Below the pieces are notes generated by a model, which worked only from the letters and a program-made list of their open reading frames with translations, was not told the DNA's origin and did no database searches. Below, piece after piece: positions 6,164 to 14,406 of a stretch of 27,183 nucleotides of DNA. The stretch's first letter is position 1, and every line of letters starts with the position of its first letter. Source of the DNA: a virus; IMG/VR virus record IMGVR_UViG_3300017776_000142, positions 1 to 27,183 of that record. One strand, written 5' to 3'. Position numbers and translations under genes: made by a program.

Positions 6164-7043
6164 AGAAGTAGTTAATGAAGAAGTTGTCGAGGAAACAACA
6201 GAAGCAGTAGAGGAAACGCCAACAGAAGAAACTGTTGAGGAAAGTAATACACAACCAGAATCATTCGTTGGCTCTATGTTAAGCCAAATCGAAGATGATG
6301 AAGTAAAAGATGCTGGTTTTTGGAAGAACTTGGAGGGCAAAGATGCTACAGAAGTTGGAAAGTATATTAAAGAGCTTCAAAGTTTCGCTGGTAAAAAGGG
6401 TGATATACCTAGCTCCGAAGCAACGGAAGAAGAGTGGGGTGCTTTTCATCAAAAGCTGGGTAGACCTGAAAGTATCGAAGGATATGATTTTACCATTGGT
6501 GATGAGTTTAAAGAGCTTGTTGGAGAAGATTCAGCACCTTTCTTTGAAAAAGCATTAGATGGTTTAAAGGAACAAGCTTTTAAATTAGGAGCTTCCTCAT
6601 CTAAAGCTGAAGAGATGGCTGATTGGTATTTAGGTTATACAGCATCTCAAATAGAAGAGTCTAACGCTTCGATGAAAGAAGCAGAGGAAGAGTTAGATAA
6701 AGAGCTTCGCAAAGAGTGGGGAGATAGTTACGACGGCATGATGAACAACATTAAGTCTATGCTTAAAGCTAACGGAATGCCTGATGAAAATATTCAATTC
6801 ATGGAGCAAACTGGAATATTAAAAGACCCAGCACTTGCGACTACTCTTGGAAAAATATCTTCAAGGTTTTCAGATGATCCCGAAATCGGTCACTTGCAAA
6901 CAAATACATTAGCTGGTATTCGTGATCAATTAGCTGATGTAGAAATGGAAGTAGCTGATTATTTACGCAAGGGAGTTAAGATTCCTTCGCACATTGCACA
7001 GAAGCGAATGGACTTAATGAACAAGCTAGGTGAAGATTTATAA
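6156..7043 (+). CDS. Capsid assembly (scaffolding) protein, T7 gp9-like
   Basis: This 295-residue acidic protein sits immediately before the capsid gene, as scaffolding proteins do, and is close in length to T7 gp9. It would template prohead assembly and then leave. The N-terminus is extremely rich in glutamate, valine and threonine (about 1-35) and likely disordered. The middle holds FWKNLEGKDATEVGKYIKEL and LGRPESIEGYDF, the latter a motif I associate with phage capsid assembly proteins. The C-terminal half is helical and ends with a basic patch (HIAQKRMDLMNKLGEDL) suited to binding coat protein. GAGGAGG at 6143-6149 is an excellent ribosome site, spaced six bases from the ATG. Confidence 0.85.
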   Translation: MSEEVVNEEVVEETTEAVEETPTEETVEESNTQPESFVGSMLSQIEDDEVKDAGFWKNLEGKDATEVGKYIKELQSFAGKKGDIPSSEATEEEWGAFHQKLGRPESIEGYDFTIGDEFKELVGEDSAPFFEKALDGLKEQAFKLGASSSKAEEMADWYLGYTASQIEESNASMKEAEEELDKELRKEWGDSYDGMMNNIKSMLKANGMPDENIQFMEQTGILKDPALATTLGKISSRFSDDPEIGHLQTNTLAGIRDQLADVEMEVADYLRKGVKIPSHIAQKRMDLMNKLGEDL

Positions 7044-7051
7044 AAGATATA

Positions 7052-7079
7052 TTGACATTCTTAATAAGTTTGTTAATTC
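7052..7079 (+). promoter_or_regulatory. Promoter P3 upstream of the capsid gene
   Basis: TTGACA at 7052-7057 and TAATTC at 7074-7079 with a 16-base spacer and a TGT before the -10 (extended -10 type). It departs from the TATAT geometry of the other promoters. It would give the capsid gene its own strong transcript with a leader of roughly 140 bases. Confidence 0.45.
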
Positions 7080-7083
7080 TTTT

Positions 7084-7171
7084 ACGCAACAAAGGTGGAC
7101 AATCGAAAGACCCACCTAAGTTGCCGTCAACCCAGACGATAACTGGTAGGCAAGACCTCCTTGTGAGACAA
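7084..7171 (+). promoter_or_regulatory. Structured 5' leader of the capsid mRNA
   Basis: A two-part stem is visible. ACGCAAC (7084-7090) pairs with GTTGCCGT (7120-7127) with one bulge. After a symmetric 3x3 internal loop, GGTGG (7094-7098) pairs with CCACC (7112-7116). Downstream are CGTC/GACG (7125-7128 / 7135-7138) and two mutually exclusive hairpins, CAAG/CTTG (7151-7154 / 7160-7163) and TTGT/ACAA (7161-7164 / 7168-7171). Such a leader could stabilise the abundant capsid message, be an RNase III site, or regulate translation. No riboswitch or ribozyme class is recognised. Confidence 0.5.
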
Positions 7172-7227
7172 TCAGAGCCGATTAGTGTAAGTTAATTAAT
7201 TGAGCCTATTAAACAAGGAGTTATAAA

Positions 7228-8241
7228 ATGGCTAATGCAAACGTAATAGATACTGCTTTCGTAAAGCAGTTTGGTAATACCATTGATCTGTTAACTCAGA
7301 CCAAAGGTGGAAAGTTCTCAGGCAAGTGCCTTGAGGAGTCAATCGAAGGTGAAGAAAAGTATTATGATCAGCTTGGTGGCGTAACTGCTACTGAAGCTAC
7401 TGCTGCTTCTTCAAACGGAACAACTAACACGTTCCCTAATTCACCTGATAACTTCATTGAACACAAACGTCGTAAAGTAACTGCTACAGCTTACGACATT
7501 GGATTGATGCTTGACCGCTTCGATAAAGTTCAAATGTTGGTTAATCCTGAGTCTCAGTATGTACAACAAATGGCACATGCACTAAACCGCAAGAAAGATA
7601 TTGAGTTCTTGAAGGGTGCATTTGGTGCTGCTTCTACAGGTGCAACTGGTACTGGTTCTTCTTCTCTTGGTGCTGGACAGATTATCACTAAGAACGAGTT
7701 AGCTAGTGGTACAGCTGCAGCTAAGTTGACGCTTGATAAGATCATCGAAGCTCGCAAAACTCTTGAAGCTGCTGGCGTTGATCTTGATGATCCTTCAAAC
7801 AAGGCTTATCTTGGTATTACACCTAACAACCTTCACAACCTTCTTACTGAAGAAAAGGTTACTTCTGGTGACTATGCTGCAATCAAAGCATTGGTTCGTG
7901 GTGAGCTTAACAGCTTCTACGGGTTTGAGTTCTGCGTAAGCAACTTGATTCCGTTCATGGTAGCTGATGAGTCTGCTGTAAATCTAGCGTGGAACGACGA
8001 TGGTTCTCACAGCTCAAATGCTGCTGGTGATAAGCCTAAGCCTCCTGCTGCTGATGACAAGACTCGTGCTTGCTTTGCTTGGGTGCATTCTGGTGTTCGT
8101 CAGGTAACTAATCCTGCGATTGAAACAGAAGTTACTAAACGTGCTGACAAGCGTTTCAACTACTATGCTTATGCTGCTATGCGTACAGGTGCTGTTCGTA
8201 TGGAAGAAGAGAAAGTTGTTGTTATTGCTTGTGATGAGTAA
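7228..8241 (+). CDS. Major capsid protein
   Basis: The 337-residue coat protein builds the icosahedral head. It resembles the phage coat family whose members start with a short DxAFVKQF-like helix, then LLTQTKGGKFSG, a CLEESIEGEEKYYDQLG strand, and later YVQQMAHALNRKKDIEFLKGAFG; I believe it has the HK97 fold. A loop rich in Ala, Gly, Ser and Thr (about 130-150) and a proline-rich insertion (DKPKPPAADDK, about 269-280) are visible. A strong AAGGAG lies eight bases upstream of the ATG. It follows the scaffold, has its own promoter and leader, and is followed by an intrinsic terminator, which fits very high expression. Confidence 0.93.
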   Translation: MANANVIDTAFVKQFGNTIDLLTQTKGGKFSGKCLEESIEGEEKYYDQLGGVTATEATAASSNGTTNTFPNSPDNFIEHKRRKVTATAYDIGLMLDRFDKVQMLVNPESQYVQQMAHALNRKKDIEFLKGAFGAASTGATGTGSSSLGAGQIITKNELASGTAAAKLTLDKIIEARKTLEAAGVDLDDPSNKAYLGITPNNLHNLLTEEKVTSGDYAAIKALVRGELNSFYGFEFCVSNLIPFMVADESAVNLAWNDDGSHSSNAAGDKPKPPAADDKTRACFAWVHSGVRQVTNPAIETEVTKRADKRFNYYAYAAMRTGAVRMEEEKVVVIACDE

Positions 8242-8248
8242 TTGACCT

Positions 8249-8298
8249 GAGGGCTTTCAACGTACCTTCTCCGTTGATGTAAGACCCTCTTTTTTTTT
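8249..8298 (+). terminator. Intrinsic terminator after the capsid gene
   Basis: GAGGG (8249-8253) pairs with CCCTC (8285-8289), and CAACG (8258-8262) with CGTTG (8271-8275) nested inside, followed by nine T residues (8290-8298). It lies just after the capsid stop, the same place as T7 T-phi, and would trim transcription of the tail genes relative to capsid. The next gene's GGAGG (8299-8303) directly follows the T tract. Confidence 0.85.
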
Positions 8299-8307
8299 GG
8301 AGGTAAT

Positions 8308-8922
8308 ATGACTAAAATAGATATATGTAATCATGCGTTGCTTAAGGTAGGAGCTGATACTATTGCCTCTCTTGATATAAATCAAAATGATGCAGAAGGT
8401 GTAATATATAGTGCCAAGCTATGTAATATTTTATTTCAACAGGCATTAGATGAAACAGTTCGTATGTATGAATGGAACACCTGTAAGAAAAGAGAACAGT
8501 TAGTTAGATCTTCAGAAGCTCCAGCGTTTAAGTTTAAATATAAATATCAACTTCCAAACGCATGCATTAGAGTAATTAATTTATATGATTCAAAAGAAGG
8601 TTACGATGACGGAACTGTTTGGACTATCGAAGGTGATGAAATACTTTGTAATTATGAATCTGCCTTTCTTAGTTATGTAGCCTCACCAGAGGATGTTAGT
8701 ATTCTCGATTCTTTAGCTACACAAGTTTTAATTTTAAATCTAGCTATTAAGTTGTCAGTTCCCTTGCAGTTAGATCAGAAAATACAAAATAATTTAATAC
8801 AGGAATTGCAACAAATCGTTCTTCCGTTAGCTAAAAGTGTTGATACACTTGAAAATAAATATTGGAATATGGAAGAATCTAATTGGCTTAACTCTATTTA
8901 TAACGATTCACCAGTGATATAA
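8308..8922 (+). CDS. Tail tubular protein A (T7 gp11-like)
   Basis: This 204-residue protein matches the gp11-type adaptor that forms a ring under the portal and connects it to the nozzle. The N-terminal MTKIDICNHALLKVGAD block, an ALDETVRMYEWNTCKKR segment (about 51-68) and FKFKYKYQLPNACIRVINLY (about 75-95) are the usual family signatures. The length is normal. GGAGG lies four bases before the ATG, right behind the capsid terminator. The next gene starts two bases after its stop, consistent with coordinated production of the tail tube. Confidence 0.92.
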   Translation: MTKIDICNHALLKVGADTIASLDINQNDAEGVIYSAKLCNILFQQALDETVRMYEWNTCKKREQLVRSSEAPAFKFKYKYQLPNACIRVINLYDSKEGYDDGTVWTIEGDEILCNYESAFLSYVASPEDVSILDSLATQVLILNLAIKLSVPLQLDQKIQNNLIQELQQIVLPLAKSVDTLENKYWNMEESNWLNSIYNDSPVI

Positions 8923-8923
8923 T

Positions 8924-11900
8924 ATGGCTTTAGATTTTATTAGTTCTTTTGAATCTGGCGAGATGTCCAGAAATATGGATGGAAGGTCTGACCTTGAAGT
9001 CTATAAAAAAGGTTGTCGTGATCTCGACAACTTTATTGTATTGCAACAGGGTGGTGTTGAACGTAGAGCTGGGACTGAGTTTGTAACAAACACTAAAGAC
9101 CCTTCTAAGCCAGCAAGAATAATTAGGTTTGATTTTTCAAGCACCACTCAATACATTATTGAAATAGGTTATGATAGTGTAGCTGCAGCTGGATATGCAA
9201 GGGTTCATTATGATGGGGCTACTATTCCTGTTACTGTAACAGGTACAGTTCCATATACTGAATCAGATTTAAGAGATATACAATTTACCAGAAGGTATGA
9301 TACTCTTGTTTTAACATCTCACAATCATCCTCCGCAACTTTTAAGGCGTACTACTATTACTCCATCTTTTACTGTAGAAGAAATATCCTATGCGTATCCT
9401 CCATTATTAGAAGAGAATTTAACTGCTACAACAATTAAACCATCTGCTAAAACAGGAACTATTGATATAGATGCATCAGCCGCTATATTTTATAACAACA
9501 CTATTGATGGAAGTCATATTGGTTCTACTTGGGCTATCGAGCATATTAGAGATGCTGCTGATATATCTGTTAATTTTGAAAGTGTAAACTCTAGTGCTAC
9601 AAGCACAGCTCTTGATGTTAGCTTTCTTAACTGGGAATTAGAAACTAGCTTTCCAGTCAGTAACCAACCTTGGTATGGAAGTTTAATTATTCAGCGTCGA
9701 ATAAATAGTACAGATGATAATGACTTTGTAAACTATATTGTTATAGCTGATACTAACTCTCATAGTGAAGCTAGAAACTTTACATACGCTTCATCAGAAC
9801 CTGAAGCTGCTGGGACTGAACTTAGATTGGTTTTTGTTCGTGATGGTGGAACATTAAGTGGATCATTAAAAGTAACTGATACAGTTCATAAAGGTCTTGT
9901 AAAAGTTGCTAGTGTTTTAGGCAGCGGTAAAGTAATATCAAGTGCTACTCACTCAAGTGGAACTATGACAGTAACAGCTAATAGTCATGGGTTGGCTAAT
10001 AATGATTATGTTTTACTGACTGGATTAATTTCTAGTGATAGTTCTACTCAACCTAATGCTAACTTTCAAATTAGTAATGTTGCAACTAATACTTTTGAAG
10101 TTACTCTTTCTGGTTCAAGTACAATTACATTAAATAATAACCCAATGATTGAGGCATCTTCAGCGGCTACTGCAACTGTTGTTTCTAAATTAGGCAAGAG
10201 TGGTTCTGACTCAGGTGCTGCTACAACTAGATGGTCGGAAGCAGCGTTTAGTGGATATCGTGGATACCCGCCAGCATCAGAATTTTTTGAGAACAGACTT
10301 TGGCTTACAGGTTCTATTAACGAGCCAGCAGAAATATTTGGTTCTGTGTTTGGTGAGATATATAATTTCCTAACTGGTTCACTTCCTAAGTCTGGCATTA
10401 AAAGAGTTATAGACACGCCAGAGGAACCTAGATGGTTAAAGGGAAAACAATTTTTATTTTTAGGAACAACGGATAGCTCTGTGTCAATTAAAGCTGCGGA
10501 TAGTGATTCTCTTATTACACAAAGCAATATTGTAACACGAGTAGAAAATGCTTATGGTGCTGCGGCACTACAAGCTGAGTTAGCTAACGATACAATCCTT
10601 TATGCACAGAGGGATAAATTAAAGTTGCGTGAGCTTGTGTATAGCCAGTCAGAGAATACATTCTTAGGAAACGACCTCAACTTCCTTAGTCAAGATATTA
10701 ACTCTGGCAAGATTGCAGAATTATTTGTACAAAAAGAACCTCAACAAATTGTTTGGTGTATATTAGAGGATGGCACTGCTACTACATTAAGTTATGATCG
10801 TGGCAATAATATTCGTGGCTGGGCGAGAGTAAATACGGATGGAAAGATTTATAGTGCTGATTCTATCTCTGGAGATGGAGAAGATTTAGTATGGGCTTGC
10901 GTACAAAGAGATTTTATAGGAACACCTTGGACTCCTAATACCGCTTATGTTACTGGTAACATTGTGTCTTATGAAGGTGTTTTGTATAAATCAAAAGCGG
11001 GTGCTGATAGTGGTAACACATTTAATTCTGGTGATTGGGATGTTATTAGTAAAACAAGATATTGTATTGAAAAATTTCATCCCCGCAAAGATTTAGATTG
11101 GTATGTAGATTCTGGTAAAAAATTAGATGGTGGTAATGCCCAGAATGCTGACTCACTAAACCTAGGGACAGGTTCAGATTTTGGAACATTAGAAATAGTT
11201 AAAACAGGATTAGGCGACAATATTAGTGGCAAGGTAATTAAAATATCTAACACTAATGACCCATTACTTGATGGAAAATCTTTTAAAGGAACAGGTCAAG
11301 ATCCAAATACAATTACACTTCAAGATTTAAATGGAAATAATTTTACATACAATATCAATACTTTAACAATAAGTGAAATTACTGGTGTTAATAGTAGTGC
11401 TAATGGATCATATCAATTTACAAACGAAATAAGTAATGGTAAAAAAGTATATGAAAACTCAACAAACAGTTCACTTCAAATAAGATTTACTGGGTCTGTG
11501 TGGGATCTTAGAGCTTTTTTCTTTGGTGGAAGCACTTTGATTAGTTCTTCTTCTGATTTAAATGATATACACGCACCCACTACAGGTTGGAGCAATAGTT
11601 TAATACTTAATTATAATTTTGTTGCTCCATCTATTTTAACATTTGAGTTCATTTATAATGAGGTAACAGGGCTTGGTCATATTCAAGGTAAAACTGTTCA
11701 GGTTTTGGGTGATGACTCATTTATAGGAAATAAGACTGTTGATATTAATGGTAAAATTACATTGGATAATTATTACAATAAAATATTAACAGGATTAAAT
11801 TATACATCTTTAGTGTCTCCTATGCCTATAGAGCCATCTTTAGTTGGTAGAATATCTCAAGGTCGTGTTAAAGCTATTTCTAAAATATTTGTTAAATTAT

Positions 11901-12130
11901 TTAATACTATTGCTGGTAAGGTTGGAGAGTCTGGTAGACAACTGAGTAATTTTTCAGCTGCTTCTACAGAAGATAGTGTAGGTAAAGCATTAACCCTAAG
12001 AGCTGGCGAGCAAAGGTTTTTTGTTGCTACGGATTTTGAACGAGAAAAATTAATTGAAGTTAAACAAGATCTGCCGTATCCTATGACAGTTTTAAGTATT
12101 ACTTCTAATGTTGATGTGGAGGGAGCGTAA
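8924..12130 (+). CDS. Tail tubular protein B (T7 gp12-like nozzle), enlarged
   Basis: The 1068-residue nozzle protein is longer than T7 gp12 (about 800 residues). The family N-terminus is clear: FISSFESGEMSRNMDGRSDL, then NFIVLQQGGVERRAGTEFV. Extra material explains the length. At about 338-403 there is a tail-type beta module with NSHGLANNDYVLLTG. At 669-706 there is a WTPNTAYVTGNIVSYEGVLY...W segment shaped like a ChtBD3/CBM5-12 carbohydrate-binding module. A serine/asparagine-rich beta region follows (about 740-950). The family frame returns at the end (VSPMPIEPSLVGRISQGR and FSAASTED). It overlaps the next gene by one base. Surface sugar binding by the inserts is inference. Confidence 0.9.
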   Translation: MALDFISSFESGEMSRNMDGRSDLEVYKKGCRDLDNFIVLQQGGVERRAGTEFVTNTKDPSKPARIIRFDFSSTTQYIIEIGYDSVAAAGYARVHYDGATIPVTVTGTVPYTESDLRDIQFTRRYDTLVLTSHNHPPQLLRRTTITPSFTVEEISYAYPPLLEENLTATTIKPSAKTGTIDIDASAAIFYNNTIDGSHIGSTWAIEHIRDAADISVNFESVNSSATSTALDVSFLNWELETSFPVSNQPWYGSLIIQRRINSTDDNDFVNYIVIADTNSHSEARNFTYASSEPEAAGTELRLVFVRDGGTLSGSLKVTDTVHKGLVKVASVLGSGKVISSATHSSGTMTVTANSHGLANNDYVLLTGLISSDSSTQPNANFQISNVATNTFEVTLSGSSTITLNNNPMIEASSAATATVVSKLGKSGSDSGAATTRWSEAAFSGYRGYPPASEFFENRLWLTGSINEPAEIFGSVFGEIYNFLTGSLPKSGIKRVIDTPEEPRWLKGKQFLFLGTTDSSVSIKAADSDSLITQSNIVTRVENAYGAAALQAELANDTILYAQRDKLKLRELVYSQSENTFLGNDLNFLSQDINSGKIAELFVQKEPQQIVWCILEDGTATTLSYDRGNNIRGWARVNTDGKIYSADSISGDGEDLVWACVQRDFIGTPWTPNTAYVTGNIVSYEGVLYKSKAGADSGNTFNSGDWDVISKTRYCIEKFHPRKDLDWYVDSGKKLDGGNAQNADSLNLGTGSDFGTLEIVKTGLGDNISGKVIKISNTNDPLLDGKSFKGTGQDPNTITLQDLNGNNFTYNINTLTISEITGVNSSANGSYQFTNEISNGKKVYENSTNSSLQIRFTGSVWDLRAFFFGGSTLISSSSDLNDIHAPTTGWSNSLILNYNFVAPSILTFEFIYNEVTGLGHIQGKTVQVLGDDSFIGNKTVDINGKITLDNYYNKILTGLNYTSLVSPMPIEPSLVGRISQGRVKAISKIFVKLFNTIAGKVGESGRQLSNFSAASTEDSVGKALTLRAGEQRFFVATDFEREKLIEVKQDLPYPMTVLSITSNVDVEGA

Positions 12131-12669
12131 TGGCTAGGGAAATAGCAGGTGGTGTTGCTAGTGGTGCTACTACAGGTGCAATGGTTGGTGGACCAGTGGG
12201 TGGAATTGTTGGTGGAATTTTAGGCGGATTGTCTGGCTACTTTGATAGCAAGGCTAGAAAAAAAGAAGAAAAGATAATTAAGTCTATTCGTGATTATAAT
12301 TTAGCAATCAATAAATATAATCGAGACGCAGCAGAGGAGACTGCTTCTTATTTAACTACAGCAGTTAATACCGAAGCAAGGTATAAAAATCAACTGGATG
12401 AAATGAATGTGTACGCTCGTGGAGCTAGAGACCCACAATCTGGTGGTGATTTAAAACAACTAATTGCAAATGCAACAATGAGGCAAATGAATAACAACTT
12501 GGTTATTCGTGATCGTGATATTCAGTCTGCTAGGTCAGAGCAAGAAAGAGAGTTTATTAACTTAAAATCTCAGGCACAATTAGCTGGTGTAGACGCACAG
12601 GCTACAGCTTCTTTGTATTCGGGTATAGCTTCTGCAGGATTAGCACTAGCTAAAGGAGGGACAACATAA
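12130..12669 (+). CDS. Internal virion protein (T7 gp14-like position)
   Basis: This 179-residue protein starts on a TAATG overlap with the nozzle gene. The N-terminal 45 residues are glycine/valine/alanine-rich (ATTGAMVGGPVGGIVGGILG), a glycine-zipper-like segment able to insert into membrane, followed by basic KARKKEEKIIK. The rest is a long helix rich in Asn, Gln and Ala. The size, order and glycine-rich N-terminus match the smallest ejected core protein of T7-type phages, which forms a pore in the outer membrane on infection. Sequence similarity to gp14 itself cannot be judged by eye. Confidence 0.75.
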   Translation: MAREIAGGVASGATTGAMVGGPVGGIVGGILGGLSGYFDSKARKKEEKIIKSIRDYNLAINKYNRDAAEETASYLTTAVNTEARYKNQLDEMNVYARGARDPQSGGDLKQLIANATMRQMNNNLVIRDRDIQSARSEQEREFINLKSQAQLAGVDAQATASLYSGIASAGLALAKGGTT

Positions 12670-14405
12670 TGGCTATACAACTAAAAAGAGTTCAACAGGA
12701 CACTAGACTAAGATCACCAGAGTTATCTCAAATGCCATCTGGGTTAGAGTCTGCTATGATTCAAACAGCTGGTGCTGAGGACAGAGCTGCGGCTGAGTTG
12801 TTTTCTTCTTTGGGTGAGTCTGCTAATGTAGCCTTCCAAGAATATACAGATCGTCGTGATGAAGGTGAGTTAATTAGACTTAATAGAGAAAATGCTAATG
12901 CACAACAAACCTACTTATCTGCAATCGAAAACGAAACGAATGCAGATGTTATTCAACGACTGCAAGAAAATTACATAGGGGAAAGAAGGCAATCCTTTGA
13001 AACCTCTAAGTTAAGCAAGGGTTCAAGGAGAAAAGTTAATCCTACCTTTGAAAAGGGTTTAAATGATACTAATGTTCTTACTCTAAAAAGAATCACTGAT
13101 ATTAGCAGGGAAGAATCTGATCGGCAATTTGTAGACCTAGCGGCATCAGCTGAGTTAAATAACTTAACTACAGATCCTAGAAGTCAAAAGGCTGAAGCTT
13201 TTACATCTGCTATTGAGCAGTATAACTATGCACAAGATCAAAGGGTTAAAAATGGAACAATTGATTATGGAACTGCTGCTAAGTTAAAAGTTGGATTTAA
13301 ACAATCAGAAGATCTGCGTCTGTTTAAATTAGAAAAAGAACGACTAGAACAAGAAGAGCTTCAAAAGATGGAAATATATAGAACTGATGCTGCTCGTGAT
13401 GTTCAGGGAACATTAAATAATATTGCTGTTCAGAGAAAAAACCAAGCGTATTTAGCTAAAATAATTCCAAGTCTTGAAAAGGATTACGGAGCTGAGTGGA
13501 AAAGCAAAGCACCTAGTGATGTTGTGAAAAGGGTTAATCTTGCTGAAGATAGTATTAAGTTTAATTTAACTTCAAAAGATTTAAAAGAGTTTGAAACATT
13601 TGTAAAGGGTATGCAAACTCAAGAGCGTAACAATTTTGTTGATAACTTTTACAATACTAATTCTGATTATAATGCAAAAGTACCAGATGGAAAGTTAAAA
13701 GATCTTCAGTCAGCTTTAGATAAAGGCACAATTAATGGAACTACTTTTAAAACTTTAAAGAATGATTTACTTAATCCTCCTAATATAGAGCAAGCAACTC
13801 CAAGAATGGTAAGCGACTTTGTTAGCTTGCATGGTCAGATAACAGCAGCTAAGGGGAATCCTAATTTAATTGCAGATGTTAGAACTAAACTATTAACAAC
13901 GCCAATGCCAAAATCTCTTAAAGATACCTTAGTAAGAGTAAGTGATCAGGCTTTGCTAGATGGTCCCTCTGTTGGGGGTAAGACTGGAATAGGCTACGCA
14001 TCTGACAGAATTAGTAGTTTTATTAGTGTTAATGCATCTACTATTGGTGAAGATTTTAAACCAAGGCTACTAGGTAGTATGGGTTTGCAAGAGTTTACAC
14101 CAGAAGCTCAAAAGGATGTTGTTAACCAAGTAGAAGCTGAAATGATTACTTATATAAATAATTGGTACAGTGGCGAAAGAGCTGCCGGAAGAACACCAAC
14201 TCCAAAAGAAATAGATTCAAAGTTATTTGAGTTTATGAATATTAATTATATTAATTCAAATATAGAACTTGTAAACGCAACTGATGGTATGGTAGACATT
14301 GATTTGAACTTTGGTTTAGAAGATGCTGAGGTTACACCAGCATTAACAGTACCTCAAACGATGACAGAAATTAATGAAGTTTTTGATAGATTAGAGGCTA
14401 AGTAG
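12669..14405 (+). CDS. Internal virion protein (T7 gp15-like position)
   Basis: This 578-residue, mostly helical and highly charged protein lies between the gp14-like and gp16-like genes with a one-base overlap at its start and a one-base gap at its end. The N-terminus is IQLKRVQQDTRLRSPELSQM, followed by long stretches of alternating charge (for example LKRITDISREESDRQF and FKLEKERLEQEELQKME) that look like coiled coil (about 60-250). No enzyme motif is visible. By order and architecture it is the middle ejection protein, expected to form part of the trans-envelope channel during DNA delivery. The assignment is positional plus composition. Confidence 0.75.
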   Translation: MAIQLKRVQQDTRLRSPELSQMPSGLESAMIQTAGAEDRAAAELFSSLGESANVAFQEYTDRRDEGELIRLNRENANAQQTYLSAIENETNADVIQRLQENYIGERRQSFETSKLSKGSRRKVNPTFEKGLNDTNVLTLKRITDISREESDRQFVDLAASAELNNLTTDPRSQKAEAFTSAIEQYNYAQDQRVKNGTIDYGTAAKLKVGFKQSEDLRLFKLEKERLEQEELQKMEIYRTDAARDVQGTLNNIAVQRKNQAYLAKIIPSLEKDYGAEWKSKAPSDVVKRVNLAEDSIKFNLTSKDLKEFETFVKGMQTQERNNFVDNFYNTNSDYNAKVPDGKLKDLQSALDKGTINGTTFKTLKNDLLNPPNIEQATPRMVSDFVSLHGQITAAKGNPNLIADVRTKLLTTPMPKSLKDTLVRVSDQALLDGPSVGGKTGIGYASDRISSFISVNASTIGEDFKPRLLGSMGLQEFTPEAQKDVVNQVEAEMITYINNWYSGERAAGRTPTPKEIDSKLFEFMNINYINSNIELVNATDGMVDIDLNFGLEDAEVTPALTVPQTMTEINEVFDRLEAK

Positions 14406-14406
14406 T

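Noticed and set aside
7084-7171. Hammerhead ribozyme in the capsid leader (a CGAAA is present)
   Set aside because: The CUGAUGA core is missing and the CGAAA is in a hairpin loop.
10066-10527. Minus-strand 153-residue frame inside the nozzle gene
   Set aside because: It is a shadow of the strongly supported plus-strand gene, with no ribosome site or domain; the same applies to the other long opposite-strand frames at 3795-4109, 5321-5638, 16659-16964 and 23182-23526.
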